Positions 49,125 through 57,303 of a stretch of DNA of 64,000 nucleotides are shown in pieces (position 1 is the stretch's first letter; every line of letters begins with the position of its first letter). The stretch covers positions 157,684 through 221,683 of the forward strand of contig CAZJLP010000001.1 of NCBI GenBank assembly GCA_964546955.1, in the 5' to 3' direction. Position numbers and translations under genes: made by a program. The DNA comes from CAZJLP01 sp964546955 (GTDB lineage: Bacteria; Verrucomicrobiota; Verrucomicrobiia; Opitutales; Opitutaceae). The notes beneath the pieces are model-generated. The model was not told where the DNA came from and ran no database searches. It saw only the letters and a program-made list of their open reading frames with translations.

Positions 49125-49637
49125 ATGACAATTTCACCGCGTCTAGCGCGGTCACGGTCCCTTACCAGCGTCACCCGCTGGCTGCTAGTGGTAATCGGCT
49201 GCGCCGTTTTGGCGACGGCGCAGCCGATGAGTGCAGCTGCCGATGAAAAAACTCCGGCCGCTCCCCCCGCGTCCGTCGAGGCATCCAAGGCAGCGCCTCC
49301 TCGCGGACCCGAGGAAATCATTCATCCGTCGAAATCGGCCGACACTCGCGTGCTGCAGCCGTCAACCCGTTCCGGCAGTGGATCCCTGGCGCTCGTCGTA
49401 GCGCTTCTCCTCGCCGCCGGCGGAGCCTGGGTGCTCGTGCAACGCCGCCAGGGCGGCCCGCTCGCAAACCGCAGCGAAAAAAAGCTTCACGTCGCCGAGA
49501 CGCGTCCTCTTGGAAATCGGCAGTACCTCGTCGTCGCTGACTACGAAGGCCAGCGTTTTCTGCTCGGAGTCACTCCCGGCCAAATCCAGATGCTCACCCC
49601 TTTGAAGGGGTCGGCCACGGAAGAAAAGAAATCATGA
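49125..49637 (+). CDS. fliO: Flagellar export protein FliO
   Basis: A 170-residue protein with an N-terminal signal or anchor (about 18-37, WLLVVIGCAVLATAQPMSAA), a Pro/Ala-rich stretch, a second membrane span (about 85-103, LALVVALLLAAGGAWVLV) and a C-terminal FliO domain (KLHVAETRPLGNRQYLVVADYEGQRFLLGVTPGQIQML, cited in part). FliO helps assemble the FliP ring. It overlaps fliP by 4 nt. Confidence 0.88.
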   Translation: MTISPRLARSRSLTSVTRWLLVVIGCAVLATAQPMSAAADEKTPAAPPASVEASKAAPPRGPEEIIHPSKSADTRVLQPSTRSGSGSLALVVALLLAAGGAWVLVQRRQGGPLANRSEKKLHVAETRPLGNRQYLVVADYEGQRFLLGVTPGQIQMLTPLKGSATEEKKS

Positions 49638-50512
49638 GCTCGCTTCGAGACAACGCCCGCTCGTTCGCGCGGTTCGTCCGCGCGCTGGCGTTTCTCGCCG
49701 CCGTGGGCTTCGGGTTCCTGACGGTTGTGCAGGCCCAGACCGAAATCCCTTCGCCGATCGCACCCATCACCCCGATCGCCCCCGTCGCTAGTTCATTCAC
49801 GACTCCCGGGGTCACGCCGGGTGCGCTCACGCCGTCCCAACCGATGCGATTGAACATCGCATTGGAAGGCACGAGCAAGCCCGGCGACGTCAGTGTGGCC
49901 ATCCAACTCGTCATTGTGATGACGTTGCTGACGCTGGCCCCATCGATGGTGATCTTGATGACGAGCTTCACGCGCATCGTGATTGTGCTCGGTTTCGTGC
50001 GCACCGCCATCGGCGTGCCCACCGCCCCTTCCAATCAGATTCTGGTGGGGCTCTCCCTTTTTCTCACCTTCTTCCTGATGGGGCCGGTCTTCGATCGGAC
50101 CAACCGGGACGCCTTGCAGCCCTATCTCGCGGGACAGATCTCCTCAGCCGAGGCTTTCGACAAAGCATCCGTGCCGATTCGCGATTTCATGCTGAAGCAG
50201 ACTCGTACCCGGGATCTCGAGTTCTTCCTCGAACTCGGCCGTTTTGGGCCTACTCCTGTTTCGCAGCTGCCGATGCGGGTCGTGATTCCAGCGTTCGTGA
50301 TTTCCGAACTGCAAACCGCCTTCCAGATGGGCTTCCTGCTTTTTCTGCCGTTCCTCGTTATCGATTTCCTCGTGTCCTCCGTGCTGATGGCCCTGGGCAT
50401 GATGATGATGCCGCCGACGGTCGTCGCGCTGCCGTTCAAACTGCTCCTCTTCGTCCTGGTCGACGGCTGGCATCTCGTGGTCAAGAGCCTGGTCGAGAGC
50501 TTTCGCATTTAA
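49634..50512 (+). CDS. fliP: Flagellar export gate protein FliP
   Basis: A 292-residue FliP with an N-terminal signal peptide (about 12-36) and four membrane spans. Conserved stretches are MTSFTRIVIVLGFVRTAIG, PSNQILVGLSLFLTFF and PAFVISELQTAFQMGFLLFLPFLVIDFLVSSVLMALGMMMMPP (cited in part). FliP forms the core of the export gate with FliQ and FliR. 33 nt to fliQ. Confidence 0.97.
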   Translation: MSSLRDNARSFARFVRALAFLAAVGFGFLTVVQAQTEIPSPIAPITPIAPVASSFTTPGVTPGALTPSQPMRLNIALEGTSKPGDVSVAIQLVIVMTLLTLAPSMVILMTSFTRIVIVLGFVRTAIGVPTAPSNQILVGLSLFLTFFLMGPVFDRTNRDALQPYLAGQISSAEAFDKASVPIRDFMLKQTRTRDLEFFLELGRFGPTPVSQLPMRVVIPAFVISELQTAFQMGFLLFLPFLVIDFLVSSVLMALGMMMMPPTVVALPFKLLLFVLVDGWHLVVKSLVESFRI

Positions 50513-50545
50513 TGCCCGTCTAACCAGCGGACGTTGCCCTTTCCC

Positions 50546-50815
50546 ATGACACCTGAACTCGCCGTCGACCTCTTTAAGAACGTGATGATGTTCTCCATCT
50601 ACGTGGTGGCGCCGTTTCTCGGCGTGATGTTGGTCGTCGGTCTGATCACCAGCATGCTGCAGTCCATCACCAGCATTCAGGAGCAGACACTCACCTTTGC
50701 TCCGAAACTGATCGCCTTGGCCGCGGTTGGCATCGCCCTCGGGCCCTGGCTCCTCCGCTCCCTCGCCGAATTCGCCTCGCGCATGATCACCCAGATGGGC
50801 GCGCTCGGCGGCTAG
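50546..50815 (+). CDS. fliQ: Flagellar export gate protein FliQ
   Basis: An 89-residue, two-span FliQ starting at ATG 50546 (MTPELAVDLFKNVMMFS). VGLITSMLQSITSIQEQTLTFAPK is the family signature (cited in part). A TTG start at 50534 is possible but adds nothing conserved. The spacer to fliR carries an inverted repeat. Confidence 0.95.
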   Translation: MTPELAVDLFKNVMMFSIYVVAPFLGVMLVVGLITSMLQSITSIQEQTLTFAPKLIALAAVGIALGPWLLRSLAEFASRMITQMGALGG

Positions 50816-50836
50816 GCGGCTGCGCCGCCCTCAAAT

Positions 50837-50901
50837 GAGGATAGAGAATCGAGGATAGAATACCGCTCCTCTCGTTTTTTCTCTCTTCTATCCTCTATCC
50901 T
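50837..50901. repeat. Inverted repeat, fliQ-fliR spacer
   Basis: GAGGATAGAA (50851-50860) is the exact reverse complement of 50886-50895, and further GGATAGA/TCTATCC units flank both. A T-rich loop (CTCGTTTTTTCTC) lies between. The right arm ends just before the fliR ATG at 50910. Same architecture as the heptamer repeats though the unit differs. Confidence 0.7.
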
Positions 50902-50909
50902 TCCGCCAG

Positions 50910-51659
50910 ATGTCCGCCGATCTTCTCTTCTCCTGGATGATGGTTTTCCTGCGGGGACTGGGGTTGATTCTGCTCCTGCCTACGTTGGGCAGCCGGCCGT
51001 TGCCCGTGACCATGAGGGTCGCGCTTTCTGGGCTGCTGGCCGTTTTGCTGTACGGCATCGTTCCTCGCGCATCCGTCATGCCCACCGGAAATGGCAATCT
51101 CGTCATCGCGGCCATGGGCGAGGTGGTGCTGGGCCTCGTTCTCGGCTTTGTCGGGCGTTTGATTTTCGCCGCGGTGGATGTCGCGGGCCGCATCATCACA
51201 CAGTCCATCGGACTCATGGCGGCTCCGGGCATTGACGCGCCCGCACCTTCTTCCGAACCCCTCGCTGCCTTTCTGTCGACCTTCGCCGGTCTGCTTTTCT
51301 TTCTTTTCGGCGGTCATTTCGGAGCGCTCAGCGCTTTCGCGCGAAGCTTTGATTTCGCGGCGGCCGGTGCCCCCGCCTACAGCCAACTGGCGGTGGAGCA
51401 CCTGATTCACGGGACGGGACAGGTCATCGAGCTCGGATTTCGGATCGCCGCGCCTTTCGTGGCGATGGACTTCCTCATCACGCTCGCCTTTTCGGTCCTG
51501 GGCCGAGCCGTCCCCAGAATGAACGTTTTTATCATGAGCTATCCCCTCCGCGCGCTCATCGGTTGCCTTCTGTTGGCAACCTCCGGCGCGCTCGTGGCTC
51601 GCTACCTTTTGCCCGAATTCCAAACAATGCCGTACCGGATCCTGGAAATGGTGGGGTAG
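50910..51659 (+). CDS. fliR: Flagellar export gate protein FliR
   Basis: A 249-residue, six-span FliR. Recognisable parts are MMVFLRGLGLILLLPTLGSRPLPVTMRVALSGLLAV at the start (cited in part) and VVLGLVLGFVGRLIFAAVDVAGRIITQSIGL. It completes the FliPQR gate. It is the last gene of the flgB-fliR run; a 361-bp gap with a repeat and a sigma-54 promoter follows. Confidence 0.96.
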   Translation: MSADLLFSWMMVFLRGLGLILLLPTLGSRPLPVTMRVALSGLLAVLLYGIVPRASVMPTGNGNLVIAAMGEVVLGLVLGFVGRLIFAAVDVAGRIITQSIGLMAAPGIDAPAPSSEPLAAFLSTFAGLLFFLFGGHFGALSAFARSFDFAAAGAPAYSQLAVEHLIHGTGQVIELGFRIAAPFVAMDFLITLAFSVLGRAVPRMNVFIMSYPLRALIGCLLLATSGALVARYLLPEFQTMPYRILEMVG

Positions 51660-51667
51660 GGCGAGCT

Positions 51668-51756
51668 GAAGGTGGAATCCCGCGCTTGCGGGATCGGTTC
51701 GGCACGAGTGTCCGTAACATCCCCAATAGCCCGCCGGGACGGCGGGCTCCACCCCT
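51668..51756. repeat. Double-hairpin intergenic repeat, copy B
   Basis: GAAGGTGGA opens the element and TCCACC closes it, as in copy A (14271-14366). Two perfect hairpins lie inside: ATCCCGC/GCGGGAT (51677-51694) and AGCCCGCC/GGCGGGCT (51728-51748). It follows the fliR stop by 9 nt and may end the first flagellar transcript. Confidence 0.75.
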
Positions 51757-51986
51757 GGACTTCCACAGAAGCCCTCACAAGGGCGCTTCCTCGGGCGGCG
51801 GCTCCCGCCATCGTTCATTATTCTACCTCCTCCCCCTCCGGGGCTTGGCCCTCCATGGCCCACCAGGGAAAATTTTGCCACCAGGTATACCCCTCAGTTC
51901 TAACCCGGGGGCCGCTTTGTTCGATCGCCGCGAGATAAAAGTTTAACTAACGCATCACCAAGCACTAAAACTTGATCTACGCCGCT

Positions 51987-52002
51987 TGGCATTACCTCTG
52001 CA
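51987..52002 (+). promoter_or_regulatory. Sigma-54 promoter of flhB
   Basis: TGGCAT-N5-CTGCA, matching the -24/-12 consensus with the same CTGC -12 box as the fliA promoter. Expected start about 52013, 8 nt before the ATG at 52021, which excludes the in-frame GTG at 52009. Confidence 0.75.
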
Positions 52003-52020
52003 TTAGGTGTGTGCGCGCGC

Positions 52021-53196
52021 ATGGCAGACGTTGATCAAGACTCCAAGACCGAGGCCCCCAGTGAAAAACACTTGGCGGACGCCATGGACCGTGGGCAGTT
52101 CGCCAAGTCGCCCGAGGTGGCGGTTGTGGTGATGCTGGGTTTTGCCCTTGCTGCTTTTTCCCTCACCATGGGTTCGGCGGCCCGTGAAGTCGGCGGCTTC
52201 GCTAGCAGCATCTTTGGTCAGTTGGCTCTGGCGCGCGTTCGTTTCGAGGCGACTCCTATTCAACTGACCGATTCGCTCATTGTGGTCGCGAAGGTGCTGG
52301 GCCCGGTGATTGCCGCCGCCGTGCTTGCCTCGCTCCTTTCCGGCGGCCTGCAAAGCCGATTCAATTTGTCGACCAAGGCGATTGGTTTCCGTTTGGAGAA
52401 CCTGGATCTCGCGAAGGGATTTGCCCGAGTCTTTTCCCGCAATGCGCTGATTCATGGAGCCGTGGATGTGCTCAAGCTCGTGGCGATCGCCTTGGTCCTA
52501 TGGACCGCTGCGCGCGGTCTGGTGAGCGATCCGCTCTTCTCCGCGCCGATCGAAACGGCCTATCTCGGACAATTTTTCGGCCGCGCCACGATCGAATTCT
52601 TCTCGCGTCTGATTCTCGCGCTCGGGATCGTTGCCGCCATCAGCTACTGGTACGAGTTCTTCAAGAGCCGCAAGGATCTGATGATGACCCGGGAGCAGGT
52701 GAAGGAGGAACGCCGTCAATCGGAAGGCGATGCCAACGTCAAAGGCGCCATGAAACGCATGGCCCGCCGCCTGGTCCAAAAACAGATGCTCGCCGCGGTG
52801 CCGACCGCCGACGTCATCATCACCAATCCGACTCACTACGCGGTCGCCCTGAAGTACGAGCGGGGCGTGGATCAGGCTCCGATTGTCTTGGCCAAGGGCG
52901 AAAATCGTTTTGCCCTGCGGATCAAGGAGCTCGCGCGACAGCACGAGGTGCCGATCATCGAAAACAAACCGGTGGCCCGCATGCTCTACGCGCTTGGTCG
53001 CGTCGATCAGTCGATCCCGGCCGAACTTTACCAAGCGGTGGCCGAGATCCTGGCTTTCGTCTACCGGACTCACCGTTATTATTTCTACCGCCTGAAAGCA
53101 CGACGGGCGGAATTCGCCAAGCACGGCAAAACAGAGGCCAGAAGCGAGAACCCGGGAGCCGGCACCGACGCAGCGTCGTCTCCGGGCGCTGCCTGA
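52021..53196 (+). CDS. flhB: Flagellar export switch protein FlhB
   Basis: A 391-residue FlhB with four membrane spans in its N-terminal half and the cytoplasmic autocleavage motif NPTH in ADVIITNPTHYAVALKYERG (about 263-282). The start motif SKTEAPSEKHLADAMDRGQFAKS is typical (cited in part). It switches export from hook to filament substrates with FliK. Start at ATG 52021 agrees with the sigma-54 promoter. First gene of the flhB-flhA-flhF operon. Confidence 0.97.
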   Translation: MADVDQDSKTEAPSEKHLADAMDRGQFAKSPEVAVVVMLGFALAAFSLTMGSAAREVGGFASSIFGQLALARVRFEATPIQLTDSLIVVAKVLGPVIAAAVLASLLSGGLQSRFNLSTKAIGFRLENLDLAKGFARVFSRNALIHGAVDVLKLVAIALVLWTAARGLVSDPLFSAPIETAYLGQFFGRATIEFFSRLILALGIVAAISYWYEFFKSRKDLMMTREQVKEERRQSEGDANVKGAMKRMARRLVQKQMLAAVPTADVIITNPTHYAVALKYERGVDQAPIVLAKGENRFALRIKELARQHEVPIIENKPVARMLYALGRVDQSIPAELYQAVAEILAFVYRTHRYYFYRLKARRAEFAKHGKTEARSENPGAGTDAASSPGAA

Positions 53197-53271
53197 TGCC
53201 TATCGCGCTCATTTTCCATGTCACTTTCTCACACCCAGGAACAGCGCCCGCCGCGTGCGGCCGCCCTCCGG

Positions 53272-53335
53272 CTTCTGGTCTCTGACCCCCGGCATCTGAC
53301 TTCTGGCTTCTCGCTTCCGATCTCCAATTTCTGAC
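53272..53335 (+). repeat. Heptamer repeat before flhA
   Basis: A run of 7-nt units related to CTTCTGG, TCTCTGA, CATCTGA fills the last 64 nt of the flhB-flhA spacer and ends directly at the flhA ATG. It is of right-arm type, rich in C and T; no left arm is clear. Confidence 0.6.
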
Positions 53336-55549
53336 ATGGCCGCCTCCGCTTCAGCCGCCTCCGCCGCGCTCACACCGACACTCTCGCCCATCAACAAGGT
53401 GATGAAGGGCGCCGATCTGATTTTCACTGCCGCTTTGTTCGCGACCGTGATGCTCTTGATCGTCCCGGTGCCCCCATTTCTGCTGGATGTGCTGCTCGCG
53501 ATGAGCATCGGCATCTCGCTGCTGATCCTTCTCCTGATTGTCTATGTGAAGGAACCGGCGGAGTTCTCCGGGTTCCCGACGATTCTTCTGGGCACGACCC
53601 TGTACCGGCTCGCGCTGAATATTTGTTCGACCCGTCTGATTCTGACCGAGGGCCACGCCGGCAATATTATCGAGTCCTTCGGCAAGTTCGTCATTCAGGG
53701 TAACTACATCGTCGGCTTCGTCGTGTTTTTGATTCTGATCCTGATCAATTTCGTGGTGATCACCAAGGGCGCGGGCCGTATCGCCGAAGTGAGTGCACGC
53801 TTCACCTTGGATGCCTTGCCCGGAAAACAGATGGCGATCGATGCCGAGCTCAATGCCGGGATCATCGAAGAGAGCGCGGCCACCGCCCGTCGCCTGAAGG
53901 TCCAGAAGGAAGCCGATTTTTACGGCGCGATGGATGGTGCCAGCAAGTTCGTCCGCGGCGATGCCGTCGCGGGCATCCTCATCACTCTCGTCAATGTGAT
54001 CGGCGGCTTTGCGATCGGCGTCTTCCAAATGGACCTCTCGCTCGCCGAATCGCTGCAAAAGTTCACCCTTCTGTCGATCGGTGACGGCCTGGTCGCGCAG
54101 ATCCCGGCCCTGATCATCTCGGTCGCCGCCGGTATCCTCGTCACCCGCGCTTCGGAAAACTCCAATCTCGGGACCGCGATCGGCAAGCAGTTGATTCGCT
54201 ATCCGCGCGCCATCATGATCACGGGCGGAATGCTCGGCGTGTTCGGCTTGATGCCCGGCATGCCCTTCATCCCTTTTGCCGTTTTGGCCGGCCTGGCGTT
54301 CTGGATGGCGTTCTCGCTGAAGAAACAGCAACAGGCGGACGGCGTCGACGATTCCGATCCACTCACTCCGCCTGTCTCCGCGAAGGGAAAACCCGGGGCC
54401 GGCGCCAAAGACGGCGCTCCAGGCGTCGCCGCACCCGCCACCACCAGGTCCGGTGCCGAAGACCTGCGCAAACTCATCGATCTCGACGTCTTCGCGGTGG
54501 AAATCGGCTACGGGCTGCTTCCGCTGGCTGACTCGACCAAGGGCGGCGATCTCCTTTCCCGCGTGACGGGAGTTCGCAAAGGTCTGGCCCGTGAAAAGGG
54601 GATTCTGGTGCCCCCGGTTTCGGTTCGCGACAATCTCGAACTGGAACCCAACGATTATCGTTTCCTTCTCCGCGGCAAGGCGGTCGCGCGCGGAAGCGTG
54701 CTTCCGGGACGCTGGATGGCGATGAACGTTTCCGGCAGCACGGTTCGCCTCCGGGGCGTGCCGACCCGCGAGCCGGTTTTCAACCTCGAGGCGACCTGGA
54801 TCGCCGAGGACGAAAAGAAGACCGCCGAGCTCAACGGCTACACCGTGGTGGATCCCTCGTCCGTGATGATCACGCACCTTTCCGAGACGCTGAAGTCCAT
54901 CGCTCACTTGCTGCTGGGCCGGCAAGATGTGCAGACCCTCGTCGATCACCTCAAGGAAACGCACCCGGCGCTCGTGGCGGAACTGCTTCCCGATCTGGTC
55001 AACCTCGGCATCATTCAGCGCGTGCTGCAGAATCTTCTGCGCGAGAACATCTCCATCCTGAATCTGCCGCTCATCCTGGAGTGCATCGGCGATTTCGCCG
55101 CCCTTTCGAAGAATCCGGACGACTTGAGCGAACTGGTCCGCCGCCGTCTCGGCATGTATTTCATACCCGAATACGAAGCGCGTCCTGGAGTGGTCAAGGC
55201 GCTTACCCTGGATCCGCGGCTGGAGCAGTACCTCACCGGAAAGATCCATCGCACGCCGAGCGAAGTGGGCCTCGCGATCGACCCGGCGACGGGCCACCAT
55301 TTGTTGAGCGAACTCAACCAGCGCACGGCCGAGTTGATCCAGCAGGGCCTGCCCGCCGCACTGGTCGTTTCCACCGAAGCGCGGCTGCCGATCAAACGTT
55401 TCTTCGAGCCCTCTCTCCCTCGGCTTGTCGTCCTGGCCTTCCAGGAGCTTCCCTCCTCGGTTGAAATCGAGAACGCCGGCTTCATCGCGGCCCCGGCTCA
55501 CTTGCTGCGCGCCGAACCGAAACTCCCGGCGGTCGCCACCGCTGCTTAA
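53336..55549 (+). CDS. flhA: Flagellar export gate protein FlhA
   Basis: A 737-residue FlhA. Residues about 20-330 contain eight membrane spans and the FHIPEP-type core (PEFSGFPTILLGTTLYRLALNICSTRLIL; KGAGRIAEVSARFTLDALPGKQMAIDAELNAG, cited in part). The cytoplasmic part starts near 370 after a Gly/Ala/Pro-rich linker (335-375) and docks chaperone-substrate complexes. No truncation is seen. 14 nt to flhF. Confidence 0.97.
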   Translation: MAASASAASAALTPTLSPINKVMKGADLIFTAALFATVMLLIVPVPPFLLDVLLAMSIGISLLILLLIVYVKEPAEFSGFPTILLGTTLYRLALNICSTRLILTEGHAGNIIESFGKFVIQGNYIVGFVVFLILILINFVVITKGAGRIAEVSARFTLDALPGKQMAIDAELNAGIIEESAATARRLKVQKEADFYGAMDGASKFVRGDAVAGILITLVNVIGGFAIGVFQMDLSLAESLQKFTLLSIGDGLVAQIPALIISVAAGILVTRASENSNLGTAIGKQLIRYPRAIMITGGMLGVFGLMPGMPFIPFAVLAGLAFWMAFSLKKQQQADGVDDSDPLTPPVSAKGKPGAGAKDGAPGVAAPATTRSGAEDLRKLIDLDVFAVEIGYGLLPLADSTKGGDLLSRVTGVRKGLAREKGILVPPVSVRDNLELEPNDYRFLLRGKAVARGSVLPGRWMAMNVSGSTVRLRGVPTREPVFNLEATWIAEDEKKTAELNGYTVVDPSSVMITHLSETLKSIAHLLLGRQDVQTLVDHLKETHPALVAELLPDLVNLGIIQRVLQNLLRENISILNLPLILECIGDFAALSKNPDDLSELVRRRLGMYFIPEYEARPGVVKALTLDPRLEQYLTGKIHRTPSEVGLAIDPATGHHLLSELNQRTAELIQQGLPAALVVSTEARLPIKRFFEPSLPRLVVLAFQELPSSVEIENAGFIAAPAHLLRAEPKLPAVATAA

Positions 55550-55563
55550 TCCTTCTGTCCGTC

Positions 55564-56700
55564 ATGTCCTCCGCTCCCGATCCTGCCCTGAAACCCGGCG
55601 CCACCTACCGTTTTGTCGTCCGTTCCGCCGAGGAGGCGGTGCAGACCATCCGCGAGCGGCTGGGAGACAACGCCAAAGTCCTGTCCGTGCGTCAGCTCCC
55701 CGGGCAAGGCCTCAAGGGCCTTTTCGGCAAACCGCAGATCGAAGTGATCGCGCAAATTCCCGAGAATGACGTGAGGGTCCCGGCCCGGTCGTTGGCTGAA
55801 GAAGAATTGGCATCAACCCGCGAAACCCGCGGGATCGCCTCCCACGCATCCTTTTCAGCGAGAGGTGCCGTCGCGGGCGAGGATACGCTCGCCGCGCGCT
55901 CTTATCGCCCCACCGTCGCCGATCAACCGACGCGCCTGCCTGAATTGCTCCGCCGGTCCGGGTTCTCTGAAACGCTGATCGCGCGACTCCAGACGCAGCC
56001 GTGGTTCGCCTCACACGACGACAAGCCGCTGCATCATGCGCTGGCCGAGATCGGCCGCCAACTGCGCCGTCAGGCCGGCGCGCGCCCCGCCAAAGCGCTG
56101 CCGCCACGCAGCGCCTTCATCGGAACCGCCGGAGTCGGACGCACCACGGCGCTTTGCAAGTGGCTCGCGAAGGAAGTTTTTGCCCACGGTCGGATGGGGC
56201 GCGTCGTAAAGGCGGAATTTGACAAACCGAATCCAGCGGAAGGCCTCGCCGTTTTCTGCGAGGCCCTCGGCGTCGCCGTCGATCATTCCTTGCCCGCCAG
56301 GGGCGACGATGACGGGGCAGCTCTGCCGCCGGCCAATGTCGAAACGCTCGGCGGTTTCCTCTACGCGGACCTTCCCGGCTTGTCGCTGCAATCGGAAGCC
56401 GAAAACAAGCCGATCATGCGTTTTCTCGATCGCGAGAAATTCGAGGGCCGCATCCTCGTGCTTAATGCCGCTTACGACCTTTCGATGCTGCGACGGGCTT
56501 ACGCCGCGGGACGCGATCTGGGGGCGACGCATCTCGTTTTCACCCATCTCGACGAACTCGAGCACTGGGGCAAACTCTGGGACTTCCTGCTCGAGGGGCC
56601 CCTCACGCCGCTTTTCTTTTCGACCGGAGCCAGCCTGACCGGCGATTGCGAAACCAGCCCGCTCGACGCGGTTCTCCGTCGGACCCTGCCCGGGGCCTGA
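55564..56700 (+). CDS. flhF: FlhF-like SRP-type GTPase with altered G motifs
   Basis: A 378-residue FlhF homologue. The N-terminal part (YRFVVRSAEEAVQTIRERLGDNAKVLSVRQLPGQG) is typical of FlhF (cited in part). In the G domain, however, Walker A reads GTAGVGRTTA (187-196; Arg 193 for the invariant Lys), G3 reads DLPG (about 269-272) instead of DTAG, and G4 is THLDEL. GTP hydrolysis is therefore doubtful. FlhF sets the site and number of polar flagella, usually with FlhG, which is missing next door. Its role may be retained as a scaffold. Confidence 0.85.
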   Translation: MSSAPDPALKPGATYRFVVRSAEEAVQTIRERLGDNAKVLSVRQLPGQGLKGLFGKPQIEVIAQIPENDVRVPARSLAEEELASTRETRGIASHASFSARGAVAGEDTLAARSYRPTVADQPTRLPELLRRSGFSETLIARLQTQPWFASHDDKPLHHALAEIGRQLRRQAGARPAKALPPRSAFIGTAGVGRTTALCKWLAKEVFAHGRMGRVVKAEFDKPNPAEGLAVFCEALGVAVDHSLPARGDDDGAALPPANVETLGGFLYADLPGLSLQSEAENKPIMRFLDREKFEGRILVLNAAYDLSMLRRAYAAGRDLGATHLVFTHLDELEHWGKLWDFLLEGPLTPLFFSTGASLTGDCETSPLDAVLRRTLPGA

Positions 56701-56732
56701 GGAAGCGCGTAACCAATTTATAACTACAGATC

Positions 56733-56993
56733 ATGCGCTCCATTTTTCTACTCGGCGGTTTTGTCGGTTTCCTGGTCTCGGCGCTCGCGGGGCTGCTGGC
56801 GGGGCGGGGCAGCGACCTGGTATTGCGCGATGCGGCTCTTGGCTGCCTGCTGGGTGCGTTTCTCTTTCGTTGGTTGTGGTCCGTTTTTGTCCGGATCCTG
56901 AGCGAAGCGGTTCAAGCGAAGCGGGCGGCTGAAGCCGCAGCGGCGGAGGCAGCCGACAAGGCCGCCGCACCGGCCCCCGTAAAAACCCGGTAA
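56733..56993 (+). CDS. Small membrane protein in the flhG position
   Basis: An 86-residue protein with two membrane spans (about 3-25 and 35-55) and a cytoplasmic Ala/Lys/Glu-rich helical tail. No family is recognised. It lies 32 nt after flhF, where flhG is often found, and before the fliA promoter, so it belongs to the flhB-flhA-flhF operon. The start ATG has no clear ribosome site. Function unknown. Confidence 0.65.
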   Translation: MRSIFLLGGFVGFLVSALAGLLAGRGSDLVLRDAALGCLLGAFLFRWLWSVFVRILSEAVQAKRAAEAAAAEAADKAAAPAPVKTR

Positions 56994-57184
56994 AAACCCG
57001 GTTCAGCTTGGCCCGTGAGCCGTTAATAAGGCTGTCGATGATCCTATCGGCAGTCCCGGTTTCCCTGCTTAGCGGAGGCGAATACCAGCTGGACAGGGCT
57101 TCGTTCCGGCAAATTTTGCCGCTCAAGGGTCCAGAAAACGTGCAAATTTCAGTGGCCCGATCGTTTTGCGCGAAAAAACATTTT

Positions 57185-57209
57185 TAAGCTACGTTTAATA
57201 AACAGCTTA
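57185..57209 (+). promoter_or_regulatory. Palindrome upstream of the fliA promoter
   Basis: TAAGCT (57185-57190), 13 nt, AGCTTA (57204-57209), with a TTTAATAAA core. It lies 19 nt before the -24 box. It may be a binding site for a sigma-54 activator or another regulator; no second copy was found upstream of flgB or flhB. Confidence 0.4.
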
Positions 57210-57227
57210 TAGAAGTGAAATAGGGGT

Positions 57228-57243
57228 TGGCACCGATACTGCA
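57228..57243 (+). promoter_or_regulatory. Sigma-54 promoter of fliA
   Basis: TGGCAC-N5-CTGCA with correct GG/GC spacing. Expected start about 57254, which lies after the in-frame GTG 57250 and supports ATG 57304 as the fliA start. Confidence 0.8.
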
Positions 57244-57303
57244 ATAGGGGTGGCACGAAACGATAACCATCGCATCACCAACGCCTCGAAATCCCCATCC
57301 CAA

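Larger units (their letters stand above)
51660..52020. other. 361-bp gap between fliR and flhB
   Basis: It holds copy B of the double-hairpin repeat (51668-51756) directly after the fliR stop, an AT-richer stretch (about 51935-51980), and the sigma-54 promoter of flhB (51987-52002). I see no gene in it. Confidence 0.7.
56994..57303. other. 310-bp gap upstream of fliA
   Basis: It contains a TAAGCT-N13-AGCTTA palindrome and a sigma-54 promoter near its end. The part before 57180 has no ORF and only weak hairpins. The open frame starting at GTG 57250 belongs to fliA but begins upstream of the predicted transcription start. Confidence 0.7.

Noticed and set aside
57044..57071. Minus-strand TAAG-N16-GCCGATAG in the flhF-fliA gap, possible antisense sigma-28 promoter
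   Set aside because: The -35 is poor and it would only transcribe antisense to flhF; no terminator or structure supports it.
57251..57256. Second TGGCAC just after the fliA sigma-54 promoter
   Set aside because: No GC-containing -12 box at the right distance; it falls after the predicted start of the better promoter.
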